NCBI RefSeq assembly: GCF_001664485.1
Contig: NZ_CP013630.1
Span: forward strand, 4,037,501 to 4,101,500
Direction: 5' to 3'
Source: Rhizobium sp. N324
GTDB lineage: Bacteria; Pseudomonadota; Alphaproteobacteria; Rhizobiales; Rhizobiaceae
Length of the DNA: 64,000 bases
Under the pieces are notes generated by a model that was not told where the DNA came from, did no database searches, and saw only the letters and a program-made list of their open reading frames with translations. The position numbers were made by a program, and so were the translations under genes. Positions 45,202 to 53,619 of the stretch are shown here, piece after piece (the first letter of the stretch is position 1; each line of letters opens with the position of its first letter).

Positions 45202-46656
45202 TCAATGCGCCAGCGACTTGATCGCCGGATAGAGTGCGCGATAGCGCCTATAGGCATCCTCGTAAGCATCGCTCAGCGCCAACACCGGCTCAATCGTGCC
45301 TGAGGTCACCGGCGGCGTGCAGACGGCAATCGGATCGGCCCCCGTAGCGGCGATCAGGCCGAGGCGGGCGGCGCCGAAGGCCGCGCCGAAATCGCCGTCG
45401 GCCAGCAGGTCGACCGGAACGCCGAGGGCAGTGGCGATCGACGCCAGCCAGTAATGCGAGCGTGAACCGCCGCCGATCGCGGTGACGCGGGAGATGCCGG
45501 TGCCGGCCGAGCGCAGCGCTTCGAGATTGTCGCGGATGGCGAAGGCGACGCCTTCGAGCACCGCCTGGGTGAGCACAACGCGGCTGCTTTCATGTTCGAG
45601 GCCGATGAAAGCGCCGCGGATGACGGCATCATTGTGCGGCGTGCGCTCGCCGGAGAGATAAGGAAGGAAGGTGACGCCGGTCGGCGCCTTCAGCGTCTCG
45701 CCGAGCTCACCGGTGAGATCGGCGGCCGACTTGCCGGTGACGCCGGAATGCCAGTTGAGCGCGTCGGTGGCCGAGAGGATGACGCCCATCTGGTGCCAGG
45801 TGTTCGGCAGTGCGTGGCAGAAAGCATGCACGGCGCTTTCCGGCTTCGGCAGATAGGAGCCGTTGGCGGCAAAAAGCACGCCCGAGGTGCCGAGCGAGAC
45901 GAAGGCGGCGCCATCGCTGACGGTCCCCATGCCGCAGGCCGAGGCCGCATTGTCCCCGGCGCCGCCGGCCACGACGACATCACCTGATATGCCCCATTGC
46001 GCCGCCAGTTCGGGCCGCAGCGTACCGGCCTGCTCGGTGCCTTCGACAAGCGCCGGCATCTGCTCCCTGGAAAGATGGGTGGCGGCAAGCAGATCGGACG
46101 ACCAGGCGCGCTTGCCGGTGTCGAGCCAGGAGGTACCGGCCGAATCCGACATTTCCGAGATATAGTCGCCGGTCAGCCAAAGGCGCAGATAGTCCTTCGG
46201 CAAGAGCACCTTGGCGATCCTGGCGAAGACATCGGGCTCATGCTTCTCGACCCAGGCGAGTTTCGGCGCGGTGAAGCCCGGGAAGACGATATTGCCGGTC
46301 AGCGCACGGAAGCGCGGATCGGCGTCGAGGGCCGCAGCCTCGACGTGGCTGCGCGTGTCGTTCCAGAGGATGCAGGGGCGCAGCACCTTGTCCGCGGCAT
46401 CGATCAGTGTCGCGCCGTGCATCTGGCCGGAAAGACCGATACCCTTGACCGCGGCAAGCTCCTTCGGGTGTTTCGCCTTCAGCCCGGCGACGGCCTCTTC
46501 GGTGGCACGTACCCAGTGGGACGGCTCCTGCTCCGACCAGCCGGAATGGGGGCGGGAAACGTCGAGCGAACCATTGGCCGAGCCGATGATCGTCTGATCG
46601 CCGTCGATCAGCATCGCCTTGACGCCGGAGGTTCCGAGATCGAGACCGAGATACAT
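45202..46656 (-). CDS. xylB: Xylulokinase
   Basis: This 484-residue FGGY-family sugar kinase opens with YLGLDLGTSGVKAMLID. It carries the substrate loop LSGQMHGATLID, the PCILWNDTRS segment and the ATP-binding AIGGGSRSHYWLASIATALG near the C terminus. It phosphorylates D-xylulose to xylulose-5-phosphate. It lies upstream of xylA on the same strand and downstream of a LacI gene 19 bp away, so it is probably the second gene of a LacI-xylB unit. A dispersed repeat separates it from xylA. Confidence 0.95.
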   Translation of the reverse strand: MYLGLDLGTSGVKAMLIDGDQTIIGSANGSLDVSRPHSGWSEQEPSHWVRATEEAVAGLKAKHPKELAAVKGIGLSGQMHGATLIDAADKVLRPCILWNDTRSHVEAAALDADPRFRALTGNIVFPGFTAPKLAWVEKHEPDVFARIAKVLLPKDYLRLWLTGDYISEMSDSAGTSWLDTGKRAWSSDLLAATHLSREQMPALVEGTEQAGTLRPELAAQWGISGDVVVAGGAGDNAASACGMGTVSDGAAFVSLGTSGVLFAANGSYLPKPESAVHAFCHALPNTWHQMGVILSATDALNWHSGVTGKSAADLTGELGETLKAPTGVTFLPYLSGERTPHNDAVIRGAFIGLEHESSRVVLTQAVLEGVAFAIRDNLEALRSAGTGISRVTAIGGGSRSHYWLASIATALGVPVDLLADGDFGAAFGAARLGLIAATGADPIAVCTPPVTSGTIEPVLALSDAYEDAYRRYRALYPAIKSLAH

Positions 46657-46675
46657 GGGGTCTTCTCCTTTGCCG

Positions 46676-47698
46676 TTACGGCAGATTGTCTTTCACGAAT
46701 ATGTCGAGGCGGATGCGCTCCTGCGCGTCGATGACGGCAAGCCCGTCCGCCTTGGCTTTCAATATGCGGATGGCGCTGCGCACTTCATGGCCGGCGTCCT
46801 GATTGAGGATCGCATCGATGGTGTTGTCGATGAGCGCCGCGCGCGTGTAGGCGGTCAGTTCGTGGGCAATCACCGTCAGCGTCCGATCGACGGCCTTCTC
46901 CTTCAGCGCCCGGATGAGACCGCGATTGCCGGCACCGAGGCTGTAGACGCCGACGATGCCGGCATTACCGAGCGCATCGACAACGAGCCTATGGGCGACT
47001 TCGGGGTCGTCGCGGCCTTCGAGAACCGGCAGGACGGCCAGATCGGGAAATTCCGCGGCCATGACAGAGGCAAAACCTTCCAGCCGCTCGCGATGGTCGC
47101 GCACCAGCATGGAGCCGGCAAGCACGGCGATCTCACCCTTTCGCGACCCGAGAAAGCGGCCGAGCAGACGCGCCGCCGTGCGGCCGGCCGCGATATTGTC
47201 GACACCGGCATAATGATGGCGCAGCGACCCGGTGAGATCGGAAACCAGGGTGACGATGGGAAAGCGCTCGCGCACCAGCTTGTCGACGACGGCGCGCACC
47301 TCAGGCGCATCGGTCGCGACCATCGCGATGCCGCAAGGTCTTTCCCGGGAAAGCCCCTCGAGCACGGCGACCAAGGCGGCCGGATCGAAGGCCGGCACCT
47401 CGATGATGCGAATATCGGTGCGCTCGGCCGGCGAGCGCAGCACCGCCTGCCGGATCTCGGCATTCAGCCCATGCATGAAGGAATTGTCGCTGGCCGGCAG
47501 GATGAAGACCAGCGGATAGGTGCGCCCCTTGGCAAGATTGGCGGCGGCAACGTCCCTGATATAACCGAGCTCGCGGATTGCGGTCTCGACCTTCGCCCGC
47601 GTGACATGGCGCACGCCCGGACGCTGGTTGAGAACCCGGTCGACAGTCGCAAGACTGACCCCGGCAGCGGCGGCGATATCGTGAACAGTTGGCCTCAT
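46676..47698 (-). CDS. LacI-family regulator, probable regulator of xylBA
   Basis: This 340-residue protein has the LacI HTH (TVHDIAAAAGVSLATVDRVLNQRPGV) and a ligand domain (FILPASDNSFMHGLNAEIRQA and AHELTAYTRAALIDNTIDAI) that looks like the Peripla_BP-type group typical of polyol or pentose repressors. Adjacent Met codons at 47701 and 47698 follow AGGAGGA; I use the second. It is upstream of xylB by 19 bp, which suggests co-transcription and control of xylose catabolism, but the effector is unproved. Confidence 0.9.
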   Translation of the reverse strand: MRPTVHDIAAAAGVSLATVDRVLNQRPGVRHVTRAKVETAIRELGYIRDVAAANLAKGRTYPLVFILPASDNSFMHGLNAEIRQAVLRSPAERTDIRIIEVPAFDPAALVAVLEGLSRERPCGIAMVATDAPEVRAVVDKLVRERFPIVTLVSDLTGSLRHHYAGVDNIAAGRTAARLLGRFLGSRKGEIAVLAGSMLVRDHRERLEGFASVMAAEFPDLAVLPVLEGRDDPEVAHRLVVDALGNAGIVGVYSLGAGNRGLIRALKEKAVDRTLTVIAHELTAYTRAALIDNTIDAILNQDAGHEVRSAIRILKAKADGLAVIDAQERIRLDIFVKDNLP

Positions 47699-47857
47699 CA
47701 TTCCTCCTGACGAGACCCTTAGCGCCAAATTTGATGTACGTAAATCAAAAAATCGAAAAGGCCGATTGGCACACTGTTTTCCAACACGGCCAGCCCGCTT
47801 CGGACCGACGACCGAGGATTACACGCTGATGACATAACGGCCGGAAGGCAGCAAGCA

Positions 47858-47883
47858 AAAAGGCCCTCCGGAGAGGGCCTTTT
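47858..47883. terminator. Terminator of the efflux pump operon
   Basis: AAAAGGCCCTC-type stem (47858-47868 against 47873-47883) with a 4-nt loop is flanked by A and T runs. On the minus strand the T run follows the stem, just past the MFS gene stop. Confidence 0.88.
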
Positions 47884-47904
47884 CAAGGGGCGGCAGGCCG
47901 GAGG

Positions 47905-49503
47905 TCAGTGGCCGCCACCGCCTCCCCCGCCTTGCGGCGCAGGTTTCTTGATCATGGCGACGCCGAAGATCATCGCAACGAAAAGCCCGGTCAAGATCAG
48001 GAAGACGTCGCTGAAGGAGAGGATCACCGCCTGCTTGGTGGCAAGGCCGACCATCTGTTTGATCGCGACCGAAGCGCCATCCATGCCGTAGGTGTTGAAA
48101 TTGGCGGTCATGTTGTTCATCTGGTCGATCGCCGCCGGATTACCCCAGTCCATATTCTCCCGCAGCCGCTCGTAATGCACGTCCTGGCGGTTGGTGAGCA
48201 CGGTGTTGATGACCGCAAGGCCGACGGCGCCGCCGAGGTTTCTGGTCAGGTTGAACAGGCCGGACGCGCCGCGGATGCGTGAGGGCGGCATCGTGCCGAG
48301 CGCGATATTGTTGATCGGGACCATGCACATCATCAGCCCGAAACCGCGCAGGACCTGCGGAATGAACAGCTCGTAGAAATCCCAATCGGCCGTCAGGTGT
48401 ATCATGATGTATGTGCCGGCGGCGAAGCTGGCGAAACCGATCACCATCATCAGGCGCAGGTCCATCTTGGTCGACAGCTTGCCGGCGATCGGCGCGGTAA
48501 AGAACATCGCCAGCCCGGAGACGAACATCGTCTCGCCGATCATCAGTGAATCATAGCCGCGGATGCGGCCGAGATAGACCGGATAGATATAGGTGAGGCC
48601 GTAAAGGCCGATGCCCATGACGAAGGAAAAGATCGAGCCGAAGGAGAAATTCCGGTTCGCAAAGGCCTTGAGATCGACGACGGGGAACTCCACCGTGAAG
48701 GCGCGATAGAAGAAGACGATGGCACCAACGAGGGAGGCGACAGCGGCAATGGCGATGGAGCTGTCGTTGAACCAGTCGTTCGAATTGCCCTCTTCGAGCA
48801 CATATTCCATCGTGCCGAGGAAGACGCCCATCGAGATCAGTCCCCACCAGTCGAACTTCTTGAAGAGCGACAGTTCCGGCTTGTCGAAATCGATGAAGTT
48901 CCAGGTGACGATCGTAACGATGATGCCGGGAACGATGTTGACGAGGAACAGCCAGTGCCAGGAGAAGGCGTGGCTGAGATAGCCGCCGACGGTCGGGCCG
49001 ATGGTCGGCGCCAGCGTCGCGATCAGGCCGATGATCGGCGAAACGATGCTGCGCTTCGACGCCGGGAAGATGGTGAAGGCGGCCGCGAACACCGACGGGA
49101 TCATGCCGCCGCCGATAAAACCCTGAATGGCGCGGTAGACGATCATCTGGTCGATATTCGTCGCCGTCGCGGCAAGCGCGCTCGCCATAGTGAAACCGGC
49201 CGCCGAGATCGCGAAGAGATAACGCGTCGAGATGATGCGCGCCAGCGTGCCCGAAAGCGGGATCATGATCACTTCGGCGATCAGATAGGCCGTCTGCACC
49301 CAGCCGACTTCGTCGCTGCCTGCCGAAAGGCCGGCCTGGATTTCGGCGAGCGAGGCCGAAACGATCTGGATGTCGAGGATCGACATGAACATGCCGAGCA
49401 CCATCGCGAAGAAGGCGATGAGTTTCCTCGGATCCATGCGCTCATCGGCGTGGGCAGGTACCGCCGGAATCGTCCCCGCTGTTGCTGTCGCGCTTCCGGC
49501 CAT
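47905..49503 (-). CDS. rmrB: DHA2-family multidrug MFS transporter (EmrB/RmrB-like)
   Basis: This 532-residue protein has fourteen transmembrane helices of the DHA2 type. The EmrB/QacA motifs are LDIQIVSASLAEIQAGL near residue 43, GWVQTAYLIAEVIMIPLSG and the antiporter motif C-like GPTVGGYLSHAFSW. It works with the HlyD/EmrA-type protein encoded upstream to export drugs or plant phenolics across both membranes. In R. etli the RmrAB pump has this same arrangement with a divergent TetR gene and is linked to flavonoid response, which is why I use the symbol tentatively. The C terminus is a run of Gly ending in His. Confidence 0.9.
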   Translation of the reverse strand: MAGSATATAGTIPAVPAHADERMDPRKLIAFFAMVLGMFMSILDIQIVSASLAEIQAGLSAGSDEVGWVQTAYLIAEVIMIPLSGTLARIISTRYLFAISAAGFTMASALAATATNIDQMIVYRAIQGFIGGGMIPSVFAAAFTIFPASKRSIVSPIIGLIATLAPTIGPTVGGYLSHAFSWHWLFLVNIVPGIIVTIVTWNFIDFDKPELSLFKKFDWWGLISMGVFLGTMEYVLEEGNSNDWFNDSSIAIAAVASLVGAIVFFYRAFTVEFPVVDLKAFANRNFSFGSIFSFVMGIGLYGLTYIYPVYLGRIRGYDSLMIGETMFVSGLAMFFTAPIAGKLSTKMDLRLMMVIGFASFAAGTYIMIHLTADWDFYELFIPQVLRGFGLMMCMVPINNIALGTMPPSRIRGASGLFNLTRNLGGAVGLAVINTVLTNRQDVHYERLRENMDWGNPAAIDQMNNMTANFNTYGMDGASVAIKQMVGLATKQAVILSFSDVFLILTGLFVAMIFGVAMIKKPAPQGGGGGGGH

Positions 49504-49530
49504 CGGAGAACCTCCGCCCTGTCTAAAGGC

Positions 49531-50745
49531 TTACTTGCCCGGCGCCGTACGGGTATCGACGTCGACGACGACGCTGAGACCGGCGCGCAGGCGCCCGCTG
49601 TCGAGCGCATCCTGCGGCAGCGCGATGCGCACCGGCACGCGCTGGATCACCTTGGTGAAATTGCCCGTCGCATTTTCTGGCGGCAGCAGCGAGAAGACCG
49701 AACCGGACGCCGGCGAGAGCGATTCGACGGTGCCGACGACGGGATGGTCGCTATAGGCGTCGACATGGACGTTGACCTTCGAGCCGGCAACCAGATGCTG
49801 GATCTGCGTTTCCTTGAAGTTGGCGTCGATATAGAGCTCATGCACCGGCACGAGCGCCATCAGCCGCTGGCCGGGTGAAACGAGATCGCCTTCCTGGACC
49901 GAGCGATTGCCGACGATGCCGTCATAAGGTGCCTTGAGCACGGTGAAGGACAGATCGCGGGCGGCCTTGTCGCGCGAGATTTCCAGCGCCCGCACCGAGC
50001 CTTCGGCCTCCTTGCGCTGAGCCTGCAGAATGGTGATGTTGGCCTGCGCGGCAGTGATGTTGGCGTCGCCGCCGGCAAGATTGGCCTTGGCCTGGTCGAG
50101 CGCGATATTGGCATTGTCGAGATCGGCAGCCGTGCCGACCGACTTCGCCTGCAACTCGCTCTGGCGCTTCTGGGTGATCTCGGCACCGCGAACGGCCGCT
50201 TCGAGTGCCACCTTCTGCGCCTGCGCCTGCGCAAGGCTGGCATCGGCGCCTTCGATCTGCGCGTCGATGCGCTGCAGCGAAAGCTGTTCGGTGGCGATCT
50301 GGGCCTGCGCCTGATCGAGGGCGTTCTGATAGTCGCCGTTATCAAGCGTGGCGAGCACGTCGCCGGCTTTGACTTCCTGGTTGGCGACCACATTCACCCT
50401 AGCGACGTAGCCCGTGACCTTCGGCGAAATCGTTGCGATATCGCCCTCGATGTAGGCGTCGTCTGTCGACACCATGAAGCGGCCGTTCGTCCACCATTCG
50501 TAACCATACCAGCCGCCGCCCGCGAGAATGGCGAGCACGACGATCGGCAGCACCGGGCTGCGGCGCTTCTTGGCAGCCGTGGGTGCGGCGACCGAAGCCG
50601 GCACCGATTGCGCAGGCGCAGATGGCTTCTCGCGGACTTCCGCCGTCGGAGCTTCTGCAACGCTTGCGGCTTCAGCCTTTGCCTCTTCGGCTCCGGTATT
50701 TTCGCTGACGATCCGCGCGACGTTGCTTTTCTGGTTGCTCGACAT
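49531..50745 (-). CDS. rmrA: HlyD/EmrA-type membrane fusion protein (RmrA-like)
   Basis: This 404-residue periplasmic adaptor has an Ala/Pro-rich N-terminal cytoplasmic stretch and one membrane helix (VLPIVVLAILAGGGWYGY). The biotinyl-lipoyl-like start follows (VSTDDAYIEGDIATISPKVTGYVARV), then a long coiled-coil hairpin (AQIATEQLSLQRIDAQIEGADASLAQAQ). It bridges the inner-membrane MFS pump to an outer-membrane channel not encoded here. It overlaps nothing and starts at 50745; the MFS gene follows 27 bp after its stop. The divergent TetR gene and palindromes in the gap indicate repression. Confidence 0.92.
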   Translation of the reverse strand: MSSNQKSNVARIVSENTGAEEAKAEAASVAEAPTAEVREKPSAPAQSVPASVAAPTAAKKRRSPVLPIVVLAILAGGGWYGYEWWTNGRFMVSTDDAYIEGDIATISPKVTGYVARVNVVANQEVKAGDVLATLDNGDYQNALDQAQAQIATEQLSLQRIDAQIEGADASLAQAQAQKVALEAAVRGAEITQKRQSELQAKSVGTAADLDNANIALDQAKANLAGGDANITAAQANITILQAQRKEAEGSVRALEISRDKAARDLSFTVLKAPYDGIVGNRSVQEGDLVSPGQRLMALVPVHELYIDANFKETQIQHLVAGSKVNVHVDAYSDHPVVGTVESLSPASGSVFSLLPPENATGNFTKVIQRVPVRIALPQDALDSGRLRAGLSVVVDVDTRTAPGK

Positions 50746-50777
50746 GACCACTTTACCGATCTTGGAGTAAATAATCG

Positions 50778-50799
50778 AACTGAACGGTTCGGTTCAGTT
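50778..50799. promoter_or_regulatory. TetR-type operator palindrome
   Basis: AACTGAAC (50778-50785) and GTTCAGTT (50792-50799) are perfect 8-bp arms around a 6-bp spacer. It lies in the divergent promoter region of the pump and TetR genes. Confidence 0.75.
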
Positions 50800-50836
50800 G
50801 ACTTAAACCTGTTTTACCGTCATATCAAGGTGTATA

Positions 50837-50850
50837 GAACCAATCGGTTC
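50837..50850. promoter_or_regulatory. Second TetR-type half palindrome
   Basis: GAACC and GGTTC arms around AATC form a shorter copy of the GAAC/GTTC pattern 37 bp further, in front of the TetR gene. Confidence 0.55.
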
Positions 50851-50896
50851 GATTTCTTTAAAGAAAATACGAAACCGTGAACACGGTTAAGGAAAA

Positions 50897-51577
50897 ATGA
50901 CGCTGAAACCCGACCATGCCGCCGTCTTCAGCCCTCCCGTTGGCGGAGGCCGGTTTGCTGCGGGCGAAGATCCGGCCAAGCGCCAGCAGATCCTCGCCGG
51001 TGCCAAACGCGTCTTTATGAAGATGGGTTTCGACGCCGCCAGCATGAACGACGTGACGCGTGAGGCCGGTGTCTCCAAGGGCACGCTCTACGTCTATTTC
51101 ACCAACAAGGAAGAATTGTTTTCGGCGATGATCGAGGACGAGCGCGCCGCCTTCGTGGCCGCCGTGCGCACCGCCCTTGCCGAACATGACGATCCTGAAG
51201 CCGGCCTATACGAATTCGGGATAAGCTTCGTCACCCATATGACCGATGAAAAGGTCATCAATGCGATGCGCACCGTTCTCGGCGTGCGCGACCGCATGCC
51301 GGTGCTCTGTCAGCGCTTCTTCAAGGGTCCGGTAAACCTGCGCACCATCATGCGCGACTTCCTCGAACGGCATGTCGCCGAAGGCGCGCTTGAGATCGAC
51401 GACATCGATCTGGCCGCCGGCCAGTTCCTCGATCTCGCCAGCGGCAGTTTCTTCAAGCTCCGTCTGTTCGGAAGCATGGAAGAACCGCCGTCCCGCGAGG
51501 AAATCGACCGCGTCATCCGCGGCGCCATCCGCGTCTTCATGGCCGCTTACGGCGCGCGCCGGCACGAGACCGCCTGA
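50897..51577 (+). CDS. TetR-family regulator divergent from the efflux pump (RmrR-like)
   Basis: This 226-residue protein has the TetR HTH (GAKRVFMKMGFDAASMNDVTREAGVSKGTLYVYFTNKEELF) near residues 37-77 and a C-terminal all-helical effector domain. It is divergently arranged with the EmrAB-type pump, and palindromes lie between the start codons. By analogy with the R. etli rmrR-rmrAB locus it should repress the pump until a flavonoid or similar compound binds; the ligand is inferred. An AAGGAAAA Shine-Dalgarno is present. Confidence 0.92.
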   Translation: MTLKPDHAAVFSPPVGGGRFAAGEDPAKRQQILAGAKRVFMKMGFDAASMNDVTREAGVSKGTLYVYFTNKEELFSAMIEDERAAFVAAVRTALAEHDDPEAGLYEFGISFVTHMTDEKVINAMRTVLGVRDRMPVLCQRFFKGPVNLRTIMRDFLERHVAEGALEIDDIDLAAGQFLDLASGSFFKLRLFGSMEEPPSREEIDRVIRGAIRVFMAAYGARRHETA

Positions 51578-51681
51578 CCGCATCCTTGACTGCCGCTTCC
51601 CGTCGGCTGAAACTCCGCAACAACGATCAAACCCGGCTGCCGGCTTTTCTCTAGAGAAGAAGAGCAACCAGGGGAGTAGGG

Positions 51682-52521
51682 ATGAACGCCATCGCACGGG
51701 CTATATGGTTCATAGAGAGCCATTCCGAAAGCGATCTGTCGCTGGAAGAGATATCGGAAGCGGCCGGATTGTCGCGCTATCATCTGTCGCGCGTCTTCGG
51801 ACTCGTCACCGGCCACTCGATCAGCGGTTATCTGAGAGGGCGGCGCCTCAGCCGCGCCGTGCCTGCATTGGTCGGCGGTTCATCCACCATTCTCGAGGTT
51901 GCGCTTTGTGCCGGCTACGGCTCGCACGAGGCTTTCACCCGTGCCTTCCGCGACCAGTTCGGCATGACGCCGGATGCAGTGCGCCGGCAGGGACACGCCC
52001 GTAACCTTGTCTTGCTGGAGCCGATCAGAATGGACCCCGCCCACCTCAACGACCTCGAACCGCCCCGTTTCGAAATCCTGCCGCCGATGCTCTTGGCCGG
52101 CCTTCAGGAGATCTATCCCTATGGCGGCAATGCCGCCATTCCCTCTCTCTGGCAGAAGTTCAATGCCCATTTCGGCCATATATCAGGCCAGAAAGGCAAC
52201 GTCGCCTATGGCGTCTGCACGCATATCGACGGCGAAGCGGAGAAATTCCGCTATATGGCCGCGGCCGAAATTTCCGATGCCGGCGATCTGCCGGCGGATT
52301 TTACGACACTCAAGCTGCCGGGCCAGCGCTACGTCGTCTTTGCCCATCGCGGCCATGTCTCCGGCATTTCCGCGACGATGAACCGGATTTTCGGCACATG
52401 GTGGCCGACCTCCGGCCTGGAGCACGGCGCCATGCCCGACATGTTCGAACGCTATGACGAGCGCTTCGACCCCTATACCGGCATGGGCGTCACCGAAATC
52501 TGGCTGCCTATTAAGGAATAA
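51682..52521 (+). CDS. AraC-family regulator with GyrI-like ligand-binding domain
   Basis: This 279-residue protein opens with two AraC HTH motifs (LSLEEISEAAGLSRYHLSRVF and STILEVALCAGYGSHEAFTRAF). A C-terminal GyrI-like domain follows (FNAHFGHISGQKGNVAYGVCTHID), the arrangement seen in Rob-like and SbmC-like regulators that bind small hydrophobic or cationic ligands. A GGGAG Shine-Dalgarno is present. It is downstream of the TetR gene by 105 bp and could respond to the same stress, but nothing shows its targets. Confidence 0.9.
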   Translation: MNAIARAIWFIESHSESDLSLEEISEAAGLSRYHLSRVFGLVTGHSISGYLRGRRLSRAVPALVGGSSTILEVALCAGYGSHEAFTRAFRDQFGMTPDAVRRQGHARNLVLLEPIRMDPAHLNDLEPPRFEILPPMLLAGLQEIYPYGGNAAIPSLWQKFNAHFGHISGQKGNVAYGVCTHIDGEAEKFRYMAAAEISDAGDLPADFTTLKLPGQRYVVFAHRGHVSGISATMNRIFGTWWPTSGLEHGAMPDMFERYDERFDPYTGMGVTEIWLPIKE

Positions 52522-52536
52522 AAGTCACATCAATTT

Positions 52537-52624
52537 CGTATACCCCCTTGCGGCGCTTGCGTAGCAGGCTGCCGACACTACATTGCGCGCGTCATTCACG
52601 CATGTGACGCAAGAGGGATATACG
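52537..52624 (+). promoter_or_regulatory. Hairpin that would mask the terC ribosome binding site
   Basis: CGTATACCCCCTTGCG (52537-52552) is an imperfect inverted copy of CGCAAGAGGGATATACG (52608-52624). The right arm includes the AGAGGG Shine-Dalgarno that precedes the start at 52628. This is a candidate RNA switch, since some TerC-family genes are under metal-sensing riboswitches, but I do not recognise the yybP-ykoY core here. Confidence 0.5.
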
Positions 52625-52627
52625 CTG

Positions 52628-53377
52628 ATGCAGGAAATCATGACGCTCATTCAGGATCCGGCCGCCTGGGTGGCGCTCATCACGCTGGTGGTGATGGAAG
52701 TCGTTCTCGGGATCGACAACCTGATCTTCATTTCCATTCTCACCAACAAACTGCCGCCCGAGCACCGGGAGAGGGCCCGCAAGATCGGCATCGGTCTGGC
52801 GCTGGTCATGCGCCTGGGACTGCTCGGCACCGTCGCCTGGATCGTGCAGCTGACCGAACCGCTGTTTGAGGCCTTCGGCCACGGCTTCTCCTGGAAGGAT
52901 CTGATCCTGATCGCCGGCGGCCTGTTCCTCGTCTGGAAAGCCACCAAGGAAATTCACCACACCGTCGATCCCCTAGACCATCAGGAGGATTTCATTGCGA
53001 AATCCACCACGACCGGCTTCGCATCGGCAATTGGTCAGATCCTGCTTCTCGATCTCGTCTTCTCCGTCGACAGCATCATCACCGCCGTCGGCATGACGCC
53101 GCATCTGCCGATCATGGTGATCGCCGTCATCGCCGCCGTCACCGTCATGCTGGTGGCCGCAAACCCGCTTGCCAACTTCATCGAGCGGAACCCGACGATC
53201 GTCATGCTGGCGCTCGCCTTCCTGCTGATGATCGGCACGACGCTGATCGCCGAAGGCATGGGCTTCCACGTGCCGAAGGGCTACATCTACGCCGCCATGG
53301 CCTTCTCGGCGTTGGTCGAGGTGCTGAACATGTTCGCACGCAATGCCCGCAAGCGGAAACGCGAGGGCGCCCACTGA
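52628..53377 (+). CDS. TerC/YkoY-family membrane protein
   Basis: This 249-residue protein has seven or so transmembrane helices. The TerC motifs are [21 protein letters not shown] near residue 24 and [22 protein letters not shown] near residue 140, each with a conserved acidic residue in the membrane. Members include manganese exporters that load secreted proteins, and tellurite-resistance TerC. The start at 52628 follows AGAGGGATATACG; an ATG 45 bp upstream lies inside the 5' structure. Mn2+ handling is plausible but not proved. Confidence 0.92.
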   Translation: MQEIMTLIQDPAAWVALITLVVMEVVLGIDNLIFISILTNKLPPEHRERARKIGIGLALVMRLGLLGTVAWIVQLTEPLFEAFGHGFSWKDLILIAGGLFLVWKATKEIHHTVDPLDHQEDFIAKSTTTGFASAIGQILLLDLVFSVDSIITAVGMTPHLPIMVIAVIAAVTVMLVAANPLANFIERNPTIVMLALAFLLMIGTTLIAEGMGFHVPKGYIYAAMAFSALVEVLNMFARNARKRKREGAH

Positions 53378-53387
53378 GACTGAAGCG

Positions 53388-53417
53388 GGACGGCGCGTCG
53401 CAACCGGCGCGCCGTCC
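53388..53417 (+). terminator. GC-rich hairpin after the TerC gene
   Basis: GGACGGCGCG (53388-53397) pairs with CGCGCCGTCC (53408-53417). No T run follows, so the terminator call rests on position alone. Confidence 0.5.
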
Positions 53418-53619
53418 TCACTGCCCCGGGCCTTTGCAGACGTGGTTTTTCTTGACGCGCCCGGTTGAATATGGCCTAAGGCCAGCCGAACGGACGATCG
53501 GCGGATAGTGCGGGCGCATGCCCTTTTTCGGCCGGTTTGCCGATGAAGATATCTGCATCCTTCGGCCGAACGTCGCTTTTTCTAGAAAGCCGTCCGGCGT
53601 TCATTGACGGGCCATACCA

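Noticed and set aside
51572..51690. GGGGAGTAGGG before the AraC gene considered as part of a manganese riboswitch
   Set aside because: Only the Shine-Dalgarno-like run resembles it; the paired conserved loops are missing.
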